64,000 nt of DNA. Origin: Ktedonobacteria bacterium. GTDB taxonomy: Bacteria > Chloroflexota > Ktedonobacteria > Ktedonobacterales > JACDGC01. Of this stretch, positions 1 to 10,089 are shown one piece after another. Each line of letters begins with the position of its first letter. Position 1 is the first letter of the stretch. The notes below the pieces were generated by a model. That model was given only the letters and a program-made list of their open reading frames with translations, was not told where the DNA came from and did not search any database. The stretch covers positions 62,001 to 126,000 of the forward strand of contig DAIDGU010000071.1 in NCBI GenBank assembly GCA_027459785.1, written 5' to 3'. The translations under genes and the position numbers were made by a program.

Positions 1-2181
1 CAGGCCGGCCTCGGCGATGAAGCGCGCGGGGATGGCGTCCGTGTTGCGATAGCGCAGGATGGTGGAAAGGAACAGTTGGCGCTGGGCGCGGGTGAAGGCG
101 ACATACGCCAGCCGGCGCTCTTCGGGGATGCCGGAAAGCACGGTGGGGCCATCCTCCGTCGCCACCGTGAACGAGCGTTTGTGCGGGAAGATGCCCTCGA
201 TCATGCCCATCACGAAGACGACCTGCTGCTCCAACCCCTTGCTCTTGTGGACGGTGAGCAGGGAAACGCAGTCGCGCTTATTCTTGCTAGTATCCTCTGC
301 CTGCTCCTTCAGCCGCGCCATCGCTTGTAGGAAGTGGCGGATGGTGTGATGGCGTCCGGCGATCTGGATCAGCTCGTCCAGTTCGTCGTAGCGCCCCTCA
401 ACCTTGCCGTCGTCGTGGCGCGCGGCCTCGTCGTCCCCGCCGTTGCCGGCGTCATCGTCGCCGTCGGCCCCGTGGCGGGCGTCGTGGTGGCGCAGGTGCG
501 CATCGTAAGCCAGCTCGCGCACAGCGCGGATCGCCTCCGCCGGGTGGTTGTGGCTGCGCTCCCAGACGGCATGTATCAGGCCGATGAAGTCTTTGATGCC
601 CAGTTGATAATCGGTGGGGATGCGATAGGTCTCCGCTTCGCAGGCTTGCAAGAGCGGGCGCCCCGCGCCAAAAGAAGCGAGCGTGCCAAAAAAAGTCGTG
701 GGGAAGCGATGGGCGGTCTTGCCGGTGCGCGCGAAATAAGCGTTCGACGGGATGTGCGCGACGGTGCGGAAGGCCTCGTTCTGCTCGCCACAGAAGATCG
801 CCGTGAAGACATCCTCCCAGCGCGGCGCGTCGGGTGCATTGCGCGCGGCCTCGAATTCGCGCTGCAAGCGCACGCCGTCGGCCAGCGCCAGGTAGGCCAG
901 CATGTCGCGGGTCGTCTTGCGCTTGAAAAGCGATGAGCCGCCGACGGCGCGATAGGGGATGTGGTTGCGTGCCAGCACGAGTTCCAGCGAGGCCAGGTGG
1001 TGATTGGTGCGCGAGAGCACGAAGATATCCTGGTAGGAGAGCGCCGCGTGTCGCGCCCGCGCCTCGCGGATGAGCGTGTCGATGCGCTCGGCGATGCCCT
1101 CGGCCTCATGCTCCTGGTTCTCATACGCCGTGACGACGACGGGCGGACCGTCTGGCAGGGTCGGGCGCAAGATCTTCTCGAAACCGGGCGTCGCGGGGTT
1201 CTGCACGATCAGCCGGTTCGCCGCGTCCAAGATCTGCGGCGTGGAGCGATAATTATGCTCGATGGGATAGATCTTCCCCTGGGGATACATCGCCTTGAAC
1301 GAGAGGATCGACGCTTCCGGGCTGGCCCCCCGGAATGAATAGATCGCTTGGTCGGGGTCGCCCACGACGACGACGTTCTGCCGGGGCGCGGCCAGATGGT
1401 GGATGAGTTGATATTGCGACGGGTTGGTGTCTTGCGTCTCATCCACTTGCAGATAGGTGAAACGCCCCTGCCATTTCTTGCGATAGGTCGGGCTGCCTTC
1501 CAGCAGGCTCAGCGGAATGTAGATCAGATCAGCCAGATCATAGACTTTCTGCTTCTTTTTCGTATCCTCATAGATCTGGTAGAACTCCTGATAGCGTGCG
1601 GCCTGCTCGCTATCCAGCAACAGATCGCGCTGGAAGAAAGCGGCGGCGGCATCCGGGGCGATCTGCCCCTCCTTGGCGCGATCGACGGCGATCAGGGCAT
1701 CGGCGACGCGCACGTCCCAGTTCATGCCGCGCGTGCGGTTGCTGCGCCAGGGGCGGAGAATGTCTTCCGCCAGCCATTGGCGCGGATCGCCGCTGATGAT
1801 CGCCTTGTTCAGTTCTTGCGGCGTCCAGCCCAGCTTCTCGCGCAGCATCAAGTGGCCCAGGCCATGGAAGGTGGTGACGTGCAGCCCCTTGAGATCTTTC
1901 ACCAGCTTGCCGCGCGCCCGCAGCGCCTGTATCGCCCGCTGCTTCATCTCCTCGGCGGCGGCGCGGGTGAAAGTGACGCAGAGCAGCGCCTCCGGCGCGA
2001 CGCCGACATCGGCGATCAGCCGCACCAGGCGCTGCACCAGGATGGCCGTCTTGCCGGTGCCGGCAGCGGCGATGAAAGCGGCGGGGCCGTCGGTATGCGC
2101 GATGGCGGCGGCTTGCTGGGGGTTCGCGTGAAAGGGCGCAGGCACCGTTTTGGGGGCTGGGCTGGGACGTTTGGCGGGCAT
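1..2181 (-). CDS. UvrD/PcrA-like superfamily I ATP-dependent DNA helicase (3' end beyond window)
   Basis: Manual minus-strand translation from ATG at 2181 is open to base 1: MPAKRPSP...NPQQAAAIAHTDGPAAFIAAAGTGKTAILVQRL (Walker A), QVDETQDTNPSQYQLI, VVGDPDQAIYSFRGA, LLTVHKSKGLEQQVVFV, RRLAYVAFTRAQRQLFLS; typical UvrD motifs. Confidence 0.93.
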   Translation of the reverse strand, partial: MPAKRPSPAPKTVPAPFHANPQQAAAIAHTDGPAAFIAAAGTGKTAILVQRLVRLIADVGVAPEALLCVTFTRAAAEEMKQRAIQALRARGKLVKDLKGLHVTTFHGLGHLMLREKLGWTPQELNKAIISGDPRQWLAEDILRPWRSNRTRGMNWDVRVADALIAVDRAKEGQIAPDAAAAFFQRDLLLDSEQAARYQEFYQIYEDTKKKQKVYDLADLIYIPLSLLEGSPTYRKKWQGRFTYLQVDETQDTNPSQYQLIHHLAAPRQNVVVVGDPDQAIYSFRGASPEASILSFKAMYPQGKIYPIEHNYRSTPQILDAANRLIVQNPATPGFEKILRPTLPDGPPVVVTAYENQEHEAEGIAERIDTLIREARARHAALSYQDIFVLSRTNHHLASLELVLARNHIPYRAVGGSSLFKRKTTRDMLAYLALADGVRLQREFEAARNAPDAPRWEDVFTAIFCGEQNEAFRTVAHIPSNAYFARTGKTAHRFPTTFFGTLASFGAGRPLLQACEAETYRIPTDYQLGIKDFIGLIHAVWERSHNHPAEAIRAVRELAYDAHLRHHDARHGADGDDDAGNGGDDEAARHDDGKVEGRYDELDELIQIAGRHHTIRHFLQAMARLKEQAEDTSKNKRDCVSLLTVHKSKGLEQQVVFVMGMIEGIFPHKRSFTVATEDGPTVLSGIPEERRLAYVAFTRAQRQLFLSTILRYRNTDAIPARFIAEAGL

Positions 2182-2273
2182 GGTCAGGCGTTTCCTCTCG
2201 CTGCTACACAACATTCACGGATGGTTACTATACCATGAACGGCGTGTAGAACAGCAACGACAGCCCAGAGGGT

Positions 2274-2630
2274 CTAGCCCACGCGGTGCTCTGCCGTTGC
2301 TGAGCGTTTCGCTTGCTGACGTGCCTGAAAGCGAAAAAAGCGCAGGCTGAGCAGTAAACCGCACAGCAGCGCGACGCCCAGGACAAATAGTAGGTTGGCG
2401 CTAGCGTTCAGCACCGGATCTGCGGCATCCGTCAACCAAATCCGCAGGAGCGGCACCAACAGGAATCCGCCGATGACCAAAACCACGCCGATGCCATTGA
2501 TGATGCGCACCGTCCGCTGCGAGTAGGCATAGCTGATGATGGCGCTACACAGAAACGAGAAGCCCAAGGTCGCAATGGTCAGGATGGTGATTTGGGTTGA
2601 TCCGTCCATGAAAAGCCCCTGGCAGTTCAA
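2274..2630 (-). CDS. small multi-pass membrane protein, hypothetical
   Basis: 118-aa ORF with several hydrophobic segments; no family recognised. Confidence 0.5.
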   Translation of the reverse strand: MNCQGLFMDGSTQITILTIATLGFSFLCSAIISYAYSQRTVRIINGIGVVLVIGGFLLVPLLRIWLTDAADPVLNASANLLFVLGVALLCGLLLSLRFFRFQARQQAKRSATAEHRVG

Positions 2631-2732
2631 ACTGCGCCTGCACGCTATGCGGCAAAACCCGTCGTCACGGGTTTCACTCCTTTAACCAACGCTTGTATCC
2701 ACGACCAATGCTACCACATTTATCAACGCGAC

Positions 2733-2752
2733 GGCGGACAGGAATGTCCGCC
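2733..2752. repeat. family A palindromic repeat (GGCGGACA-GGAA-TGTCCGCC)
   Basis: Exact 8-bp arms with 4-nt loop. Confidence 0.9.
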
Positions 2753-2835
2753 CCACGATCATCGCTCTCCGCCCCATGTCTGATCTCCCCCGCTCCATCC
2801 GCAGATGGGGAGGGGGCCGGGGGGTGGGGCTTGCC

Positions 2836-3912
2836 CTAGTTCCCCGCCAGCGCGTCGGTGATCTTTTTCACCAGTTGTACGCGCTCCTTGGGACAGATCA
2901 AGAGGGCGTCGCCAGTGTCGATGACGACGAAGCCCTCCATGCCGGCGGTGGCGATGGTGCGGCCCGTGGTGGAATAGACGAAAGTATCGCGCGTTTCGAT
3001 GGCGATGTGCCGGCCTGCGTCTGGCAGCCGCGCGCCATTGCGGTCGCCGTCGGCGGCGTGCAGCGTGGCGATCTGCGCCCAGTTGCCGATGTCGTTCCAG
3101 CCGATATCCACGGGGATGACGGCGAGGTCGCGCGCGTGTTCGAGGACGCCGACATCGATGGTAACGTTCTCGCGCAGTTCCGGCCAGGCGGTATGCAGCG
3201 CCTCCACCGCGCGGCCCTGGCGGATGCCCGCCGCGATAGCGTCCAGCACGCGCCCCACGGCGGGGACGTGCGCGCGAATCTCGTCCAGGATGCGATCTAC
3301 ACGCCAGACGAAGATGCCGGCGTTCCATGCATAACCGCCAGTTTGCAAGAAGCCCTCAGCCACCGTGCGTTCCGGTTTTTCGACGAAACGCTGTACGCGA
3401 TAGGCCGCCAGCCCGTCGCCGCCCTGCGTCAATAATTCCGCGCGCTGGATGTAGCCATAGCCTGTTTCGGGATAGGTCGGCTGGATGCCCAGTGTCACCA
3501 GATGGCCGGCGCGGGCGATCTCCTCGGCGAAGCGTAGCGCGCGGCGAAACGCGGCGACATCCGTGATGATGTGGTCGGCATGGAACGATCCCATCACGCC
3601 TTGTGGATCGCGCGCGGCGATGAAGGTGGCCGCCAGGCCGATTGACGCTGCCGTCCCGCGCCCCGCCGGCTCCGTGATGATGTTGGCCGACGGCAATGTG
3701 GGCAGTTGGTCTTGTACGATGCCGCGATAATCCTCGAACGTCACCACATAGGTCTGGTCGATGGGCGCGACCGGCGCGAGGCGCGCGACCGTCTCTTGCA
3801 GCATGGTCTGGCTGCCCGTCAGGGCCAAAAACTGCTTGGGCAGCGCCTTGGTGCTGAGCGGCCACAAACGTGTGCCACTGCCGCCGGCCAAGATCGAGGC
3901 ATAGATCGTCAT
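2836..3912 (-). CDS. manC: mannose-1-phosphate guanylyltransferase
   Basis: MTIYASILAGGSGTRLWPLSTKALPKQFLAL nucleotidyltransferase signature; FVEKPE; internal start MTIYAS preferred over the ORF-track start. Confidence 0.88.
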   Translation of the reverse strand: MTIYASILAGGSGTRLWPLSTKALPKQFLALTGSQTMLQETVARLAPVAPIDQTYVVTFEDYRGIVQDQLPTLPSANIITEPAGRGTAASIGLAATFIAARDPQGVMGSFHADHIITDVAAFRRALRFAEEIARAGHLVTLGIQPTYPETGYGYIQRAELLTQGGDGLAAYRVQRFVEKPERTVAEGFLQTGGYAWNAGIFVWRVDRILDEIRAHVPAVGRVLDAIAAGIRQGRAVEALHTAWPELRENVTIDVGVLEHARDLAVIPVDIGWNDIGNWAQIATLHAADGDRNGARLPDAGRHIAIETRDTFVYSTTGRTIATAGMEGFVVIDTGDALLICPKERVQLVKKITDALAGN

Positions 3913-3980
3913 CAGGTCGTCTCCTAACGAATGTATCACTTCCATCATCGGCAAATGGATGTTAGCTAACTAGGGCGCGG

Positions 3981-4178
3981 GACGGCGGGCGGTTGAAACC
4001 GCGCCTGAACGCCTGACGGCGACGAAACCCGTCTACACGGGTTTCCAATATACCCGACCGTACCGCGTTCCCCCAACGCATCGTTCCCGGCGCGCGGCGA
4101 CGATGGCCTGTTGGCAACCCGCGACGGCGGGTTTCGTGGCCGTTAGGCGCTTAGGCGCGGTTTCAACCGCCCGCCGTC
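3981..4178. mobile_element. family B MITE-like element, about 200 bp with roughly 65-bp terminal inverted repeats
   Basis: gacggcgggcggttgaaaccgcgcct...gacgaaacccgtctacacgggtttcc and inverse ggcaacccgcgacggcgggtttcgtgg...aggcgcggtttcaaccgcccgccgtc. Confidence 0.8.
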
Positions 4179-4226
4179 CCCCGCTCGCCGCCGTCTCACC
4201 CCCGTCCTATCTCCGTTCGCCCCTCG

Positions 4227-5402
4227 TCACCGCACGTATTGCTGGCGCGCAGCAGCCCAGCGCGCTTGATCGCGGCGGATGAGGTCGGGGTTCGCCCCAC
4301 GCTGCATCGCCAGCCAATAGGCGGTTTGTTGCACCAGCACTGTGCTGGGAATGACGCTGAAGGCTTCTGGGCAGTCGGGCAGCGCCACGAAATGGTTGGC
4401 GAGTGCGGCCAGGTCTGTATCTCCTGACGAGCCAAAAACGATGGTTGTCACGCCAAGCTGACCCAGAGCGCGCAGCACGTCCAGCGCGCGGTCGCGTGCC
4501 GCGCCCAGCGGCGCGATCAGCACGGCAGCAGTATGGTCGTCGAACGAAGCCGGTGGCCCATGCAGGATCTCTTCCATCTCGAAGCCTGCCGCCGGCAGGT
4601 ACGCCGCCTCGCGCGTCTTCAGCGCGCCTTCTAGCGCCGTCGCCCAGTTCGGTCCCCCGCCACCATAAATCACCTGATTGATGGGCGGCAGTGCGGCGAC
4701 GATCTGGCGGATCTGGTCCTCCGCGCCCAGCGCGGCGGCAGCGAGATCGGGGAAGGCGGCGATGTCGTCGGCGAGATCCAGCGCGACCTCGCGGGCGGCG
4801 CGCAGGTGTTCCGCCGTGCGGCGGGCGAGATCGGCCAGCACGGTCAGCATCGTCAGGTGGCTGATGGTGTAGGTAGAGGCGACGGCGGGCGCGGTGGTGG
4901 TGATGAGCGTCTCGTCGCTATTCTGCGCCACGGCGCTCTGGGGCGCGGCGGTCAGCGCGACGGTATACATGCCGTCCTCATCTTTGGCGCGGCGCGCGGC
5001 CTCCACGGTGGCCGAAGCGATGCCGGAATGGCTCAGCGCCAGGAAGGCGTCGTGCGTGCGCGGGCCGCCGCGCATATAGTGGATGAACTCGAAGGCTTGC
5101 ACCGCCTGCACGTCCAGCGCGCCCTGCGTGATGCGCCGGAACCAATCCGCGCCGGTGAGCGCGGCATGGTACGCCGAGCCACAGCCGCTCAGATAGACGC
5201 GCCCGCGCCCCGCGAAAGCGGGCAACAAGAAGTTCGGCCCCAGGATGGCGTCCGTCACCTGATGGGTGCCGGCCAATTCGCGGGCGATGTGGGCGCGTTG
5301 CGCATCATCAGCGACGAGTGCGGCGCGCATGGCCGCCGGCTGGGCGCGCACCTCATCATACATGAAATAGGGATGGCCGGTGCGCGGCGTGGGCGTCGTC
5401 AT
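4227..5402 (-). CDS. SIS-domain sugar isomerase/aminotransferase (GlmS isomerase-domain-like, no glutaminase domain)
   Basis: YLSGCGSAYHAALTGADWF, LALSHSGIASATVEAARRAKDEDG, EMEEILHGPPASFDD; GlmS/AgaS-type SIS motifs. Confidence 0.82.
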   Translation of the reverse strand: MTTPTPRTGHPYFMYDEVRAQPAAMRAALVADDAQRAHIARELAGTHQVTDAILGPNFLLPAFAGRGRVYLSGCGSAYHAALTGADWFRRITQGALDVQAVQAFEFIHYMRGGPRTHDAFLALSHSGIASATVEAARRAKDEDGMYTVALTAAPQSAVAQNSDETLITTTAPAVASTYTISHLTMLTVLADLARRTAEHLRAAREVALDLADDIAAFPDLAAAALGAEDQIRQIVAALPPINQVIYGGGGPNWATALEGALKTREAAYLPAAGFEMEEILHGPPASFDDHTAAVLIAPLGAARDRALDVLRALGQLGVTTIVFGSSGDTDLAALANHFVALPDCPEAFSVIPSTVLVQQTAYWLAMQRGANPDLIRRDQARWAAARQQYVR

Positions 5403-5552
5403 AGCAGCATGCTCCTTTAGCGCGAATCATCATGCTTCCAGTATCGCACAGGATTGGTACCAACGGCAGGTGATCTATGCCGACGACGGCCAGATGGTAC
5501 AATATGAGAACAAAGGCATTCAATATCCGCAGTCCAAAGGAACGATTTTTCA

Positions 5553-6305
5553 ATGAAAACCGAGACGCGGCCCACCACCCCCCGCGAACAGCCCCCCACC
5601 GATCCGTTTGCTGTGCAGGGACGACGCCAGCAAGCCGCGATGCGCGATCTGATCGAGATGATCGTCCTGGTCGTGGTGATTTTCCTGGGCATCCGGCTCA
5701 CGGCGGAGTTTCATCCGGTAGATGGGCCGAGCATGCAACCCAACTTCGTTACTGGTCAATATATTTTTACCAATAAGCTCGCATATCTCTTTGGCTCGCC
5801 GCAGCGTGGCGATGTGCTCATCTTCCACCCGCCGACGAATCCCAGTGATGTCTATATCAAGCGCCTGATCGGGCTGCCGGGCGATACGATCACCATCACT
5901 CCCACGACGGTCGCCGTCAACGGCGTGGTGCTGCACGAGACGTATATCGCCGCCGCCGATAACTGCACGGTGATGATCGAGGCGCAACTCATTCAGAATC
6001 AGGCGCAGTGCAAGACGCGCGTGATCCACCTGGGCGCGGATCAATATTGGGTGATGGGCGACAACCGTCCGGTGAGCGACGACTCGCGCATCTTCGGCAC
6101 AATCGGCATGCACAATATCATCGGCAAGGCGTCCTTCGTGCTGTGGCCGCTCTCTGCCCTTCACGCCATCGACATGCATCACAACGTCTTCGCGCACGTA
6201 CCGTCGCCCACGCACGCCACCTCGTCCCATGTGCCGCTGCCGGGCGATCCGCTGGCGCTGGTCGCGCTGGTGCCGCTGCCCCTGCTGCGCCGCATGGGCG
6301 TTTGA
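5553..6305 (+). CDS. lepB: signal peptidase I
   Basis: Hydrophobic N-terminal segment, VDGPSMQPNF (catalytic Ser box), RGDVLIFHPP, YIKRLIGLPGDTI, YWVMGDNRPVSDDSR. Confidence 0.92.
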   Translation: MKTETRPTTPREQPPTDPFAVQGRRQQAAMRDLIEMIVLVVVIFLGIRLTAEFHPVDGPSMQPNFVTGQYIFTNKLAYLFGSPQRGDVLIFHPPTNPSDVYIKRLIGLPGDTITITPTTVAVNGVVLHETYIAAADNCTVMIEAQLIQNQAQCKTRVIHLGADQYWVMGDNRPVSDDSRIFGTIGMHNIIGKASFVLWPLSALHAIDMHHNVFAHVPSPTHATSSHVPLPGDPLALVALVPLPLLRRMGV

Positions 6306-6412
6306 GGCGGGATGGCGAAATAGTCGGGTATCTTCCACCGGGCAGCCGCCGAGAGCAGCGATTGTAGATGCCGGGGGTGCTGGGAGCAGCGATTGTAGAT
6401 GCCCGGCGGTCG

Positions 6413-6477
6413 CCGGGGGTTCAACCCCCCGGCTCGGAAAAGGAACCCCTCCGGGCTAGGACGCGACATTCCCGATC
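6413..6477. repeat. family C repeat
   Basis: ccgggggttcaaccccccggctcggaaaaggaacccctccgggctaggacgcgacattcccgatc, near-identical to 53373-53437. Confidence 0.88.
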
Positions 6478-6568
6478 ATGGCAATCTTTAGCAATCGCGC
6501 CCAATGGCCGAAGCCACCAAGTCTGCTAGTGAGTATTGGCGCTAATTTTGGTCCGATTGGCACACATG

Positions 6569-6949
6569 CTAGCGCAGCAGCCGCTCGACACGCTGCGTGC
6601 CGGGGATGCGGAATTGCGGGAAGAATCCCGCCGCCACCATCAGGACGATCCACAGGATGAAGGTGATGGTGCCGACAAGACCGCTGATCAGCACGAAGGG
6701 CGCGGCCAGCAGACCACCCAGCAGCGGGATCACGTGGAAAACGCCGCCGACGAACCAGGCCACGAAGCCGATCAGCGAAAGGATGCCGAAGATCAGCAGC
6801 GATTGGCGCGCGTGGTGGCGCACCGTTTGGTTGCGGCGCTCGATGAACAGCAGGATCAGCCCCGTGACCCACAGGCCGGCATAGGCACCGACGCGCTCCA
6901 CCCACTCCGGCAGCCCCAGCGACGTTTGTTGGTTGTATTGCGACATCAT
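6569..6949 (-). CDS. DUF4870-like membrane protein
   Basis: 126 aa, three hydrophobic segments, RRNQTVRHHARQSLLIF pattern typical of DUF4870 proteins. Confidence 0.65.
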   Translation of the reverse strand: MMSQYNQQTSLGLPEWVERVGAYAGLWVTGLILLFIERRNQTVRHHARQSLLIFGILSLIGFVAWFVGGVFHVIPLLGGLLAAPFVLISGLVGTITFILWIVLMVAAGFFPQFRIPGTQRVERLLR

Positions 6950-7227
6950 CGGACATTGCTCCTTCGGCGGGGAACTGTCCCACCGCTTTCTTCCCCCTTA
7001 TTATACGATCTGTGGCGACGGCTGCATGTGAGATCCGTCACGCCAATTGTAAAGTTCTTCTCTGCTTTATTGTACATAGACCAGGCGGTGAATGCTAGGC
7101 AGGCGCTGTTCGATAAAGAATAAAGCGATGTTCGCGGTGCATAGCTGGCGCTGGCAGTGCCTCTCGCGCAACTGTGGAGCAAATCAAGGGCAAGCCACCG
7201 CCGTATATGGATGTGCTGCGCGAAGAC

Positions 7228-7311
7228 TTGCAAGCGATGGCGCGGCTCTTGCAAGCGATGGCGCGGCTCCTGCAAGCGGCGGCGCGGCTCCTGCAAGCGG
7301 CGGCGAAGTAT
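7228..7311 (+). repeat. 4 x 21-bp tandem repeat (ttgcaagcgatggcgcggctc and variants)
   Basis: Four successive 21-bp units at 7228, 7249, 7270, 7291; in one frame encode (L)LQAMAR/LLQAAAR heptads. Confidence 0.9.
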
Positions 7312-7401
7312 CAGCCGGAAGAACTGCCGCCGCCAGGGCTGCCACCACGCCCACGGCGCACGCGCAAGCAACAACACCAGGCGCTGCGGGAACGCAATGC
7401 T

Positions 7402-7905
7402 TCATGGAGCAGCGTGACGCACAACCTGATCATAGTAGTTCCACCCATCCAATTCAGGTGCTTCCTGCGCGTGGTGGGCGAGGATGGTGGTGATATTAGT
7501 GCGATGCTCGGTGGCATGATTGATGGCTTGCAAGTGCACTATCATGGCGGCCATCTCGATCAGCGTTCCGTCATCATCGACCTGGATCGTTTGATTCGCT
7601 TGCACCTCGTCAGCTAGTCGTATCAGCCGTTCGCCACTGCGTTGCCAGCGTGTGCGCAGGTCTGCAAACCCTGGAAACGCATCTCCTCGGCGTAAGGGAT
7701 TCGTGGGCGGCTCGCCGGTCAACAACTCGACATAGCGTTCCTCACCGTGAACCAGATGGATGAGGGTTTCCCGAATGCTGCCAAAGCTGCCAGGACTGCT
7801 GGCATCCAAGAGGGCATCAGGCAACGTGGCACAGGTATCGAGCAAGCGCATATTTGCCCAGAGGTTGTGGTGATAGAACAGGACAAAGGGGGTGGGCATC
7901 GACAT
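7402..7905 (-). CDS. DinB-family protein
   Basis: FYHHNLWANMRLLDTC, GSIRETLIHLVHGEERYVELL, LQAINHATEHRTNITTIL; DinB/YfiT-like helical His pattern. Start MSMPTPF chosen. Confidence 0.78.
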   Translation of the reverse strand: MSMPTPFVLFYHHNLWANMRLLDTCATLPDALLDASSPGSFGSIRETLIHLVHGEERYVELLTGEPPTNPLRRGDAFPGFADLRTRWQRSGERLIRLADEVQANQTIQVDDDGTLIEMAAMIVHLQAINHATEHRTNITTILAHHAQEAPELDGWNYYDQVVRHAAP

Positions 7906-8329
7906 TCTCCTTCGTGCGTAAACAATCGTACAAACCAGCATCAGTATAGCAGATGGAAGGGGGCGGGAGTGGTCACACAACCACAACATGTCTATACAAC
8001 AGGGACAAGGAAAGTAAGCGGTGGTCCACCTCACGTTTCTGGCAGGTGGTGCAAGCGGTGCGCGATAAGTTGGCAGCGTCGCTCAAAGATAAAAGTTAGG
8101 AAGGATTTAGATAAGTATGTGTGTTCTGGTGATTCAGCCATTTGACATATCTCCTTCCAAGCTCTTGACTAATGCAGAAGCATACCGCATAATCTGCTTC
8201 CCTACCAAGGATAGGTATATTGTTTATTGTTTTCAAGCACTCCTATATATATGATGGGACGGATCGGTTGGTGGTATATCAAGGGCGCGCTGCATCGCGC
8301 CCATACTCAGTCGTGGCTGGATCAGGAGG

Positions 8330-9738
8330 TCAGTCCATCACAGCGCTTTCCAGGGGATGCGCTGGCTCCGCGAAAGCGGGCAGGTCCGCCGCTTCGTCCT
8401 GGCCGCGCAGGTCGGCGGTTTCGGGCGGGAGGAAGGCGGGCAGCGGGGGCGCGGCCACCGCGCCGAGCGTGTGATGGCGTCGCGCCCACACGTTCACGAA
8501 GAGGGACGCCGTCAGGCAGATCCCGCCGCCAATCATGACGGCGACCGGCGCGCCGAACTGCTGCGCGATACTGCCAGCGAAAAGGCTGCCGAAGGGGCCG
8601 AGGCCGATCAGCGCCAGCCCCCACACGCTCATCACGCGCCCGCGCAGGTTGTCGGGCGTGACCTCCTGAATGATGGCGTTACCGGACGAGTTGACCGAGA
8701 CGACGCAGAAGCCGACCAGCACCAGCACCGCCGCCGAGACCGTCAGCAGCGGCGAGAAGCCGAAACCGGCCAGCAGCACGCCGAAGATCAGCGCCGCGCC
8801 CAGCAGGAGGCGTCCGCGTGCCGGCCCCGGCGGCAGATAGGCCAGCAGCACCGCACCCACCAGCGCGCCCGCCCCCACACACGTGCTCAGCGTCCCCAGG
8901 CCTCCGACGCCCGCGTGCAACACCTGGGTGGCGAAGATCGGCATCAGGGTGGTGTAAAACGGGATGCCGAAGACGCTGATGACGCTGACCATCGCAAAGA
9001 CCAGCCAGACGCGCTCGTTCTGGCGGATGTAGCGCAATCCCTCCGCGATCTGCCGGAAGGGCTGGCGTGCCGCTGGCGCGACGGGCGCGCGGCGCTCGAT
9101 GCGCATCATCAGGAGGCCGACGATGACGGCGATAAAGCTAGCGGAGTTCAGCAAGAAGCAGATGCCCGTGCCGACGACCTGGATCAAGAGCGAGGCGACC
9201 GCCGGCCCGAAGACACGCGAGGCGTTGAAGATCGACGAGTTCAGCGCGATGCCGTTGAGCAGATCTTCTTTGCCGACCATTTCCACCATGAACGCCTGGC
9301 GCGCAGGAACGTCGAAAGCATTCACCACACCGTAAAGCGCGGCGATGACGTAGACCTGCCAGACCTGCACCACCCCGCCACCGTCAGCACGCCCAGCACC
9401 GCCGCCAGCACCATGAAGGCGATCTGCGTGGTGATGATCAACCCGCGCTTGGGCAGGCGATCCACGACGACGCCAGCAAAGAGCGAGAAAAGCAGCACCG
9501 GCAGGAACTGAAACATGTTGACGACGCCCAGCTGGAAGGCCGAGTGGGTGAGGGTATACACCAGCCAAGACTGCGCGAGCGATTGCATCCACGTGCCGAT
9601 GAGCGAGATGAGCTGGCCCCAGAAGAACAGGCGAAAATTGCGATGGCGCAGGGCAGCGCCGCCGGCGGCGACCGCCGTCCAGATCTGGCGCAGCCGCGAG
9701 GGCGGGCGCGGCGCGGCGGAATCAGAAGAAGCGTGCAT
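8330..9738 (-). pseudogene. MFS transporter with an apparent -1 frameshift near 9373-9376
   Basis: N-terminal half (ORF 9322..9759, RNFRLFFWGQLISLIGTWMQSLAQSWLVYTLT...) and remainder (ORF 8330..9592, ...VYVIAALYGVVNAFDVPARQAFMVEMVGKEDLLNGIALNSS...) are one MFS protein in two frames. Confidence 0.8.
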
Positions 9739-9787
9739 GCGATGATGGTGGGCGCGCACAAGGGTGGCCCGCCTCCTTCCTTAAATT

Positions 9788-9807
9788 GGCGGACAGGCAT
9801 GTCCGCC
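9788..9807. repeat. family A palindromic repeat (loop GGCA)
   Basis: GGCGGACA-GGCA-TGTCCGCC; downstream ccatccgcagatgggg is shared with the copy near 2733. Confidence 0.9.
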
Positions 9808-10089
9808 CCACGATCTCCCCTTGCCATCCGCAGATGGGGTGAGGCATATAGACGATATTGTCTTTATCACTCTATTATACGGCGGTCGCCCATGGATGAC
9901 AAGTATCATACATGCCCGATTTTCCTATCCAAAAGTAGGAAAATCGCCTGAAGGCATGGTGATATCGAACAAATATTCTATAATCAGAGCGATGGTGGCA
10001 AGGTAACGATAGGGCGCGGGACGGCGCTTTGCCGGGTGGCTGTTGGCCGCGCGCCTATGGTGGAGTTAGATGTGGTTGAGTGAGAGGAG

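Noticed and set aside
8040-8330. AT-rich intergenic stretch that might hold a degraded gene
   Set aside because: No ORF with recognisable homology; only a weak gggcgcg/cgcgccc hairpin near 8283-8302.
8357-9511. 384-aa plus-strand ORF
   Set aside because: Antisense to the MFS transporter, RQH-rich shadow translation.
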